Notes under the pieces: model-generated
Told to the model about the DNA's origin: nothing
Seen by the model: only the letters and a program-made list of their open reading frames with translations
The model's database searches: none
Shown here: in pieces, positions 1-5,202 of the stretch
How positions within the stretch are numbered: the first letter of the stretch is position 1
Layout: each line of letters begins with the position of its first letter
Position numbers and translations under genes: made by a program
Assembly: GCA_028287225.1 (NCBI GenBank)
Contig: JAQBPZ010000199.1
Location: 1 to 8,503 of the forward strand
Direction of reading: 5' to 3'
Length of the DNA: 8,503 bases
DNA from: Gemmatimonadota bacterium
GTDB lineage: Bacteria > Gemmatimonadota > Gemmatimonadetes > Gemmatimonadales > Gemmatimonadaceae

Positions 1-1
1 G

Positions 2-340
2 GCGCTTCCCGCCGCGGCGGCGGCGAGCCCGGCGCCGGTACCCGTGCCGGCCGGGATGAGCGCGGCCGACTCGGCGGCGCTCGCGCGGGACCTGCGGAGC
101 GCGCTGCAGCACGCGTCGGACGAGTCCACCGCGCGAACGGCGCTGGCCGAGGCCGGCGCGCTCGCCACGCGTGCCACGCTGCCGGAAGACAAGGTGCGGG
201 TGGAGATGGTGCGGGCGCAGGCGTACGGCACCCTCGGCCAGGACGCGCGCTCGTGCCAGGCGCTGCGGGACGGCGTCGCGATCGCGAAGGGCACCGGCTT
301 CGAGTCGGCGCTGACCGACGCCCTGGCGCGCTGCAGGTAG
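2..340 (+). CDS. C-terminal fragment of an unidentified protein with a TPR-like helical end (5' partial)
   Basis: The frame is open from the left edge of the window to a TAG stop at 338-340, so this is most likely the tail of a longer gene that starts outside. A GTG at 44 could serve as a start but has no convincing Shine-Dalgarno sequence, and the open frame before it encodes an Ala/Pro-rich low-complexity stretch (ALPAAAAASPAPVPVPAG) typical of an interdomain linker. The remaining ~90 residues are predicted helical and Ala/Arg/Glu-rich. The stretch KVRVEMVRAQAYGTLGQ followed by a second helix with a Cys looks like one TPR-type helix pair. I do not recognise the protein. A linker followed by a short helical repeat is common at the C-terminus of multidomain signalling or secreted proteins, but no catalytic motif is visible. 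The gene runs in the same direction as the small membrane protein 88 bp downstream and could be co-transcribed with it. Confidence 0.6.
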   Translation, partial: ALPAAAAASPAPVPVPAGMSAADSAALARDLRSALQHASDESTARTALAEAGALATRATLPEDKVRVEMVRAQAYGTLGQDARSCQALRDGVAIAKGTGFESALTDALARCR

Positions 341-428
341 CCCCACGAGGGCACGCGACGCGGCCTGGAATTCGCATTCGCATACACGAGCACGCCACGC
401 CACGCCGCCTCCTCGACACGCGTCTCGA

Positions 429-914
429 ATGGACTGGGCTCACATCCACATCGCGATCAACCACTTCCCCGTCATCCTGGCGGTGATGGGGACGCTGAGC
501 GCGCTCCTGGGACTCGTGACGGGCAAGCGGGGCCCGTGGCTGTACGGCGCCACCTCGCTCACGCTGGCGGGCATCACCGTGCTTCCCGCGTATTTCACCG
601 GCGGACCGGCGGAGCACTTTCTCGACCGCCCCTGGTTCGTGGCGCGTGGGGCCATCCACGCGCACGAGCGCGCGGCGCTGCTGTCGGTGGTGCTGGTCGT
701 GATCGCGGGCCTCGCGAGCGCGGTGGCGTGGCGCCGTCTGGTCCGGTACCCGCGCGAGGTGGTGCTCCCGGGTTGGCTGCGCACGATCGTGCTCCTCTCG
801 GCGCTCGCCGGCACGGCGTCGATCGTCTACACCTCGCTCCTCGGCGGCGACGTGATCCATGGCGCGCCAGTGCTCCAGGGCCCGGCGCCCTCAGGCTTCA
901 CGCCGGTGCCGTAG
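429..914 (+). CDS. Four-helix membrane protein, DUF2231-like
   Basis: A 161-aa hydrophobic protein with four predicted membrane helices at about residues 12-31, 38-58, 81-101 and 117-138. The N-terminus HIHIAINHFPVIL (H5, H7, N11, H12, P14) matches the HxxxxHFP-type opening of DUF2231 and related small membrane proteins. Further family-like features are FTGGPAE after helix 2, a His-rich AIHAHE (H77, H79, E80) before helix 3, and GGDVIHGAP (H144) after helix 4. These conserved histidines at membrane edges suggest metal or haem ligation in the inner membrane, but that is inference; the biochemical function of the family is not established. The ATG at 429 is chosen because it places the conserved HxHxxxNHFP motif at the usual N-terminal position. 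There is no clear Shine-Dalgarno sequence before it. The gene ends 27 bp before a large inverted repeat that may also serve to end its transcript. Confidence 0.8.
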   Translation: MDWAHIHIAINHFPVILAVMGTLSALLGLVTGKRGPWLYGATSLTLAGITVLPAYFTGGPAEHFLDRPWFVARGAIHAHERAALLSVVLVVIAGLASAVAWRRLVRYPREVVLPGWLRTIVLLSALAGTASIVYTSLLGGDVIHGAPVLQGPAPSGFTPVP

Positions 915-941
915 GCACAACCTCTCGTCACCGACGCCTCC

Positions 942-1162
942 GCAACTGCCTCAACGCGGAGGCCGCAGAGGGGAACGGCGAGGGCGCAGAGGACTGCCGC
1001 TCAGACGTTCCCCTCTGTGTCCTCCGTGTCCTCTGTGGTAAAACGCTCTTGCAGCGGCGTTTTACCACAGAGGTCGCAGAGGGCACGGAGGACTGCTACA
1101 GGTTGTTGCAATCCTCTGCGTCCTCGCTGTTCCCTCTGCGTCCTCTGCGTTGAGGCAGTTGC
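942..1162. repeat. Nested inverted repeat built from 9-bp CGCAGAGGA-type units
   Basis: The outer arms pair 942-993 with 1112-1162. The first 16 bp (GCAACTGCCTCAACGC at 942-957 against 1147-1162) are a perfect inverted match, and over the full arm I count about 47 of 52 positions matching with one single-base gap. An inner perfect inverted pair of 17 bp (CCTCTGTGGTAAAACGC at 1030-1046 against 1057-1073) is separated by a 10-nt loop, with weaker pairing continuing outward to about 1012 and 1091. The arms are made of degenerate repeats of a 9-bp unit, CGCAGAGGA or its complement TCCTCTGCG. The region between the inner and outer arms (about 994-1011 and 1092-1111) does not pair. It looks like a dispersed non-coding repeat rather than an insertion sequence: there is no transposase and no evident target-site duplication. 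Confidence 0.85.
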
Positions 1163-1170
1163 AGAAGCGC

Positions 1171-1188
1171 CCTCTGCGTTGAGGCAGT
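1171..1188. repeat. Extra partial copy of the outer repeat arm
   Basis: CCTCTGCGTTGAGGCAGT at 1171-1188 is an exact 18-bp direct repeat of 1142-1159 in the right arm of the nested inverted repeat, starting 29 bp later. It has no partner arm of its own. This could be a remnant of a second repeat copy or a local duplication of the arm end. Confidence 0.85.
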
Positions 1189-1215
1189 CGACGTAGTCGT
1201 GACGAGCAGACGAGA

Positions 1216-1932
1216 TCAGCGCTGGCTGTCGCCGGAGCGGATCGGCGCGGCGTCGCGCAGGGGTTGCCGGATCGGCTCGGCCGGCCCGGCACCGACGGCG
1301 CGGCCGGCGTTGTCGCTCATGATGCGGGTCACGAAGCGCTGCCCTTCGCCGATGCGCTCCACCTCGATGGCGATGCTTTCCATTGCCTGGTCGAGGTGCG
1401 ACAGACGCTCCATGAGCTCCGCCGGGAGGGCGGTCACCGCGGCGGCGCCGCGGCGCCAGATGCGGCGCGCGAAGGCGAGGCTCAGCGGCAGGAAGACGAC
1501 GACGATGAACAGGCTGCCCACGATGAACGCCTCCTCCGGCGGGCCGGCATGGGTACGCGCGTTCGCGTGCCGCGCCTGCTCCAGCTCCTGGTGTCCCGCC
1601 ACGGCGGTGGGGACCGCGGCGGCCGTCGCCACCTTCTCGTCGGCGGCGGCGACCTGCTTGTCGAGCGCGGTGATGCGGGCGTCCAGGTTCACGAGCCGGG
1701 CTTCCAGGCCGGTGCGGTCCACGCCGCGGGTGTCGCCGTTCGTGAGCTCGCTCGTGATCTGGTTGCGCTGCTGCCGGAGGCTCTCGAGCTGGTCCCGGAG
1801 CTCCTGCCGCTGCGCGAGCGCCGCCTCGTAGAGGGCCACGGGGCTGGTGCCATCGCCCATCACGATGTGCACACGCGGCGAGGGCGCGGCGGGTGGCTGG
1901 GGCGGCGACGGCAGGTCGGTGGACTGCTGCAT
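1216..1932 (-). CDS. Single-pass membrane protein with N-terminal coiled coil (hypothetical)
   Basis: A 238-aa protein with a clear domain order. Residues 1-20 are Pro/Ser-rich, and about 34-104 form a charged heptad-like coiled coil (LRDQLESLRQQRNQI and following). Residues 105-133 are a hinge, and about 135-156 are a single hydrophobic membrane helix (AFIVGSLFIVVVFLPLSLAF) closed by the positive cluster ARRIWRR. Residues 168-204 form an amphipathic helix containing AIEVERIGEGQRFVT, and the tail is disordered. By the positive-inside rule the C-terminal helix is probably cytoplasmic and the coiled coil external; this is inference. I recall similar EVERI(S/G)EGQRF helices in hypothetical proteins of Gemmatimonadota but cannot assign a function. 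The ATG at 1930-1932 is preceded by a perfect palindrome rather than a Shine-Dalgarno sequence; an internal ATG at residue 25 is the alternative start. The gene follows pgm on the same strand, 105 bp away, and is probably transcribed separately. Confidence 0.8.
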   Translation of the reverse strand: MQQSTDLPSPPQPPAAPSPRVHIVMGDGTSPVALYEAALAQRQELRDQLESLRQQRNQITSELTNGDTRGVDRTGLEARLVNLDARITALDKQVAAADEKVATAAAVPTAVAGHQELEQARHANARTHAGPPEEAFIVGSLFIVVVFLPLSLAFARRIWRRGAAAVTALPAELMERLSHLDQAMESIAIEVERIGEGQRFVTRIMSDNAGRAVGAGPAEPIRQPLRDAAPIRSGDSQR

Positions 1933-1935
1933 GAG

Positions 1936-1949
1936 AGAACCCGGGTTCT
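1936..1949. promoter_or_regulatory. Perfect 14-bp palindrome abutting the start codon of the coiled-coil protein gene
   Basis: AGAACCCGGGTTCT reads identically on both strands and ends 3 bp upstream of the ATG at 1932 on the minus strand, where a ribosome-binding site would normally lie. It could be an operator for a dimeric repressor or, in RNA, affect initiation. The function is inferred from symmetry and position only. Confidence 0.4.
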
Positions 1950-2008
1950 GGGTAAGGCTGGTGTCCGCAGTCCATACGACCCTGCAGCCCCGGGCGTTTC
2001 AACTCCGC

Positions 2009-2027
2009 CCGCGAGCCGGGCTCGCGG
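2009..2027 (-). terminator. Hairpin just after the pgm stop codon, possible terminator
   Basis: CCGCGAGC (2009-2016), a 3-nt loop, and GCTCGCGG (2020-2027) form a perfect 8-bp GC-rich stem whose near edge is 10 bp beyond the pgm stop at 2038. No T-run follows on the minus strand, so it is not a canonical intrinsic terminator; it may stabilise the mRNA 3' end or act with Rho. A second stem, CGGGCG (1991-1996) with CGCCCG (2006-2011), shares bases 2009-2011 with it, so the two cannot form fully at the same time. Confidence 0.5.
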
Positions 2028-2037
2028 CGTCGGCGGC

Positions 2038-3687
2038 TCAGCCGGACGAACCGTCGAAGGCGCTGGCGAGGATCTCCTGCGCCTCCTGCTGGATCCGCGC
2101 GAGCTGCTCCGGGCCGCGGAAGCTTTCCGCGTACAGCTTGTACACCTCCTCGGTGCCGGATGGGCGCGCCGCGAACCAGCCGCTCTCGGTCACGACCTTG
2201 ATCCCGCCGATGGAGGCGCCCGTGGGCGCGGCGGTCATCGTGGCGAGGATCGACTCGCCCGCGAGCTGCGTCGCGCGGATGTCCGCGGCGCCGAGGTGCG
2301 CGAGGACGGCCTTCTGCTCCCGCGACGCGGGGGCGTCGATGCGTGCGTACGCCGGTGCGCCGAACTCCTGCACGAGGGTGGCGTACTGCTCGCCCGGGTC
2401 GCGGCCGACCACTGCGGTCATCTCGGCGGCGAGGAGGCCGAGGGCGATGCCATCCTTGTCCGTGGTCCACACGGTGCCGTTGCGACGCAGGAGGGTGGCG
2501 CCGGCGCTCTCCTCGCCCACGAAGCCGAGCGAGCCGTCCATGAGCCCGTCCACAAACCACTTGAAGCCCACGGGGACCTCCAGGAGCGGCCGGCCCAGGC
2601 GCGCCGCGACGCGGTCGATCATGCTGCTGCTCACGATGGTCTTGCCCACCCCGGCATGGAGGGCCCAGTCGGGACGGTGGCTGAAGAGGTACGCGATGCA
2701 GGTCGCGAGGTAGTGGTTGGGGTTCAGCAGGCCGGCGCTGCGCGCCACGATTCCATGGCGGTCGTGGTCCGTGTCACACGCCCACGCGACGTCGAACCGG
2801 TCGCGCTGGGCGATGAGCGGCTGCATGGCCCACGGCGACGAGCAGTCCATACGGATGCGGCCATCCCAGTCCGCGGTCATGAAGCCGAAGGCCGGATCGA
2901 CCTCCTGGCTCAGCACCTCGAGCGGGATCCGGTGCCGCTCGGCGATGAGCGGCCAGTACGCCACTCCGGCGCCGCCGAGCGGGTCCACCGCGAAGCCGAT
3001 GTCGGCGGCGCGGATGGCGTCGAAGTCGACGACGTTGGCGAGGTCGTCGACATAGATGCCGCGGAAGTCGTAGCGCTGCGTGGTGGAGGCGCGCATCGCG
3101 CGCGCGAGCGGGATGCGCCGAACGCCCGCGAGGCCCGCCGCGAGCAGCTCGTTCGCGCGGTCCTGGATCCACCCCGTGACCCGGGTGTCGGCGGGGCCAC
3201 CGTTGGGCGGGTTGTACTTGAACCCTCCGTCTTCCGGCGGGTTGTGCGACGGCGTGACCACGATGCCGTCGGCCAGGCCACCGCTGCGGACCGCGTTCCA
3301 GCGCAGGATGGCGTGCGACAGCGCCGGCGTGGGCACCGTGAGATCGTTCGCATCGATCATGACGCGCACCTCGTTGGCGGCGAGCACCTCCAGGGCGCTC
3401 TCCATGGCGGGGCGCGAGAGCGCGTGGGTGTCGATGCCCAGAAAGAGCGGCCCGTCGATGCCCTGCGCGGCGCGATATTCGACGATGGCCTGGGTGATGG
3501 CCAGGATGTGCCACTCGTTGAACGCGGTGGCGAGCGACGACCCGCGGTGGCCGGACGTGCCGAAGCTCACCCGTTGCTCGCGAACCGCCGGGTCCGGGCG
3601 CTGGTCGGCGTAGGCCGCGAGCAGGGCGGGAATGTCGGCGAGCTGGCTGGGTGGGAGGCGGTGTCCGGCGCGTGGGTCGACGCTCAT
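2038..3687 (-). CDS. pgm: Phosphoglucomutase (alpha-D-glucose phosphate-specific)
   Basis: This 549-aa cytoplasmic enzyme interconverts glucose 1-phosphate and glucose 6-phosphate through a glucose 1,6-bisphosphate intermediate, linking glycolysis to glycogen, trehalose and UDP-glucose synthesis. All signature sites of the alpha-D-phosphohexomutase family are visible. The N-terminal FGTSGHRG is at 42-49, and the catalytic phosphoserine loop TPSHNP has Ser147. The Mg-binding loop DTDHDRHG has D305, D307 and D309. The sugar-binding loop GEESAG is at 391-396, and the phosphate-binding loop RPSGTE at 508-513. The length is close to that of Escherichia coli Pgm (546 aa), so the protein appears full length. 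The ATG at 3685-3687 is chosen because MSVDPRAGHRLPPSQLADIPALL fits the family N-terminus. The frame stays open far upstream, but that stretch lies antisense to the lipoprotein gene. No strong Shine-Dalgarno sequence precedes the ATG. It is transcribed divergently from the lipoprotein gene. Confidence 0.96.
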   Translation of the reverse strand: MSVDPRAGHRLPPSQLADIPALLAAYADQRPDPAVREQRVSFGTSGHRGSSLATAFNEWHILAITQAIVEYRAAQGIDGPLFLGIDTHALSRPAMESALEVLAANEVRVMIDANDLTVPTPALSHAILRWNAVRSGGLADGIVVTPSHNPPEDGGFKYNPPNGGPADTRVTGWIQDRANELLAAGLAGVRRIPLARAMRASTTQRYDFRGIYVDDLANVVDFDAIRAADIGFAVDPLGGAGVAYWPLIAERHRIPLEVLSQEVDPAFGFMTADWDGRIRMDCSSPWAMQPLIAQRDRFDVAWACDTDHDRHGIVARSAGLLNPNHYLATCIAYLFSHRPDWALHAGVGKTIVSSSMIDRVAARLGRPLLEVPVGFKWFVDGLMDGSLGFVGEESAGATLLRRNGTVWTTDKDGIALGLLAAEMTAVVGRDPGEQYATLVQEFGAPAYARIDAPASREQKAVLAHLGAADIRATQLAGESILATMTAAPTGASIGGIKVVTESGWFAARPSGTEEVYKLYAESFRGPEQLARIQQEAQEILASAFDGSSG

Positions 3688-3746
3688 GGGAGTGCGGTCC
3701 GTGTGTGATGTTCGGGGCCCGGCCCTCGCGCCGCGGTCCCCCGTGA

Positions 3747-3757
3747 GATAGCGTATC
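3747..3757. promoter_or_regulatory. Symmetric AT-rich element in the divergent pgm/lipoprotein gap
   Basis: GATAGCGTATC has inverted GATA/TATC arms around GCG and is the only AT-rich island in the 78-bp gap between the two divergent genes. Each strand presents a TAnnnT hexamer resembling a -10 box: TAGCGT toward the lipoprotein gene and TACGCT toward pgm. No convincing -35 hexamers were seen. It is a candidate overlapping divergent promoter or operator, inferred from position. Confidence 0.3.
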
Positions 3758-3765
3758 CCGCCCCG

Positions 3766-5202
3766 ATGCCCGGAGACGGATTGATCGACCTGCCTGTGCC
3801 ACTGCTCCGTGCCGCCGTCCGTGCGCTCGCGTGTCTCGCCCTCGGGGCGTGCACGCGCGAGGGACCCGCGACGGCGAGCGCACCCCCGATCGGTGGCGCG
3901 CCGCCCCCGCCGCCCGCCGCGCTCTCGCGCTTCAGCGTCCCGCTCGCCTACGACTTCTCCAGCATGCTGAGCGTGGTGGAGCGGGCGGTGCCACGGAGCC
4001 TGGGGTCGCTGGACAGTGTTCGCATGATCGGTACCGACGCGCGGAAGCACTATGCGTTCGAGGCACGCCGGGGCCCCTTCACCACCTTCGTGCAGGGGCG
4101 CGAGCTGCACCTCCGTGCGACGATCGCGTACGAGGCGCGTGGCTTCTACAAGCCCATCGTGGGGCCCACGCTGTCGGCTGGCTGCGGCAATGAGCGCGAA
4201 CACCCGCGCTTCGTGCTGGAGCTCGCGACGCCGCTCACCCTGACGCCGGCCTGGCACCTGTCGTCCAGGGCGCGGCTGGTGCGCCTGGCGCCCGCCTCCA
4301 CGCAGCAGCGGGACCGCTGCGACGTGGGCATCCTCAACACCGACGTCACGGACCAGGTGCTCGACGCGGCTCGCTCGGCCACCCTCGAGCACCTGCCCGC
4401 CATCGACCGGCTGGTCGGCGAGATCGACCTGCGCCCGCGGTTCGACGAGTGGTGGGCGCTGCTCGCGCGGCCCATCGAGCTGACGCACGGCGTCTGGCTC
4501 GTGCTCGGCCCGGAGCGGCTGCGCATGGGCCGGGTCTCGGGGCAGGAACGGACGCTCGTGGTGCCGGTGACCCTGGACGCACGTCCGCGCATCGTGACCG
4601 GGGACACTGCCCCGGTGCTCGCCGTGGCCCCGCTGCCCCCGCTGGGGCGCGACACGGCGTCCAGCGGCTTTCACATCCTGATCGATGGCGACATCGACTA
4701 CCTCAGCGCGTCGCGGGCGTTGACGGAGGCGTTCGCGAGCAAGGTGATCGTGCAGGCGGGGCGCACCATCCACGTGGACAGCGTGCAGGTGACGCCGGCG
4801 CCGAAGGGACAGCTGGCGCTGGCGTTGTTCTTCACCGGGAATGCCCGCGGCGTGCTGCGCCTCGCGGGCACGCCCGCGTACGACGCAGCGCGCCGCGAGC
4901 TCACCGTGCCCGACCTGGACTATGCCCTGAAGGTGAACGACCGCATCATCGGCACCTATGCGTGGCTGCGCGACGACAAGCTCCGCAGCGCGTTCCGCGA
5001 CCGGGCCCACTTTCCCGTGCAGGATGCGCTGGCGAAGGGGCGCGCGCTCCTCCATGAAGGCCTCAACCGGCGCATCGGCGACGCGGTCACGCTCTCGGCC
5101 ACGGTGGACAGCGTGGCGGTGAAGGGGCTCTACGTGACCCTCGACGGCGTGGTGGTGCGCGCCGAGGCAATGGGGCGCGCCGCCGTGGCGGTGAAGCCCT
5201 AG
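3766..5202 (+). CDS. DUF4403 family lipoprotein
   Basis: A 478-aa protein resembling the DUF4403 family (typical length about 450-520 aa). The N-terminus has a hydrophobic stretch, LLRAAVRALACLALGAC, ending in a lipobox LGAC with Cys29. It is followed by a Pro/Ala-rich tether, APPIGGAPPPPPAA (about 39-52), so the protein is probably a lipoprotein anchored at the outer or inner membrane and facing the periplasm. The rest alternates short beta strands with helices: an early block FSVPLAYDFSSMLSVVERAVP, a central PIELTHGVWLVLGPERLRMG (236-255), and a C-terminal LKVNDRIIGTYAWLRDDKLR region. Cys140 and Cys185 could form a disulfide. The function is unknown. The start is uncertain: ATG at 3766 has no Shine-Dalgarno sequence, whereas TTG at 3781 is preceded by GGAG at 3772-3775 with 5-bp spacing. 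GTG at 3796 would also leave a complete signal peptide. The last four bases overlap the stop of the converging kinase gene. Confidence 0.85.
   Translation: MPGDGLIDLPVPLLRAAVRALACLALGACTREGPATASAPPIGGAPPPPPAALSRFSVPLAYDFSSMLSVVERAVPRSLGSLDSVRMIGTDARKHYAFEARRGPFTTFVQGRELHLRATIAYEARGFYKPIVGPTLSAGCGNEREHPRFVLELATPLTLTPAWHLSSRARLVRLAPASTQQRDRCDVGILNTDVTDQVLDAARSATLEHLPAIDRLVGEIDLRPRFDEWWALLARPIELTHGVWLVLGPERLRMGRVSGQERTLVVPVTLDARPRIVTGDTAPVLAVAPLPPLGRDTASSGFHILIDGDIDYLSASRALTEAFASKVIVQAGRTIHVDSVQVTPAPKGQLALALFFTGNARGVLRLAGTPAYDAARRELTVPDLDYALKVNDRIIGTYAWLRDDKLRSAFRDRAHFPVQDALAKGRALLHEGLNRRIGDAVTLSATVDSVAVKGLYVTLDGVVVRAEAMGRAAVAVKP
5199..5202. other. Shared CTAG: overlapping stop codons of two convergent genes
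   Basis: TAG at 5200-5202 ends the plus-strand lipoprotein gene and CTA at 5199-5201 is the minus-strand TAG that ends the kinase gene. The genes therefore overlap tail to tail by four bases, leaving no room for a dedicated terminator between them. Confidence 0.9.

Larger units (their letters stand above)
915..1215. other. Gene-free convergent intergenic region filled by a composite repeat
   Basis: These 301 bases lie between the stop of the DUF2231-like gene (+) and the stop of the coiled-coil membrane gene (-). Open frames crossing the region on both strands translate to low-complexity Glu/Gly/Arg or Leu/Cys/Val text that follows the 9-bp repeat period, so none is judged to be a real gene. 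About 27 bp of unique sequence precede the repeat and about 27 bp follow it. Confidence 0.85.

Noticed and set aside
11..28. GCG/GCC-rich run as a microsatellite of interest
   Set aside because: It encodes an Ala-rich linker, and short Ala-codon runs are expected at this GC content.
536..1153. 205-aa plus-strand open frame running into the intergenic repeat
   Set aside because: The first half is a shadow of the membrane protein gene and the second half is repeat-derived text such as TEVAEGTED; there is no ribosome-binding site and no domain.
942..1188. CRISPR array or insertion sequence
   Set aside because: The repeats are degenerate 9-bp units arranged as nested inverted arms, without regular unique spacers, and no transposase frame is present.
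1264..3708. 814-aa open frame on the plus strand
   Set aside because: It lies antisense to pgm and the coiled-coil protein gene, has no recognisable domain, and its composition is that of a shadow frame.
3688..5055. Upstream extension of the pgm reading frame on the minus strand, giving a ~1005-aa protein
   Set aside because: The extension is low-complexity Arg/Ala/Gly/His text lying antisense to the lipoprotein gene, and the Pgm family N-terminus begins at 3687. It is an open-frame artefact of high GC.
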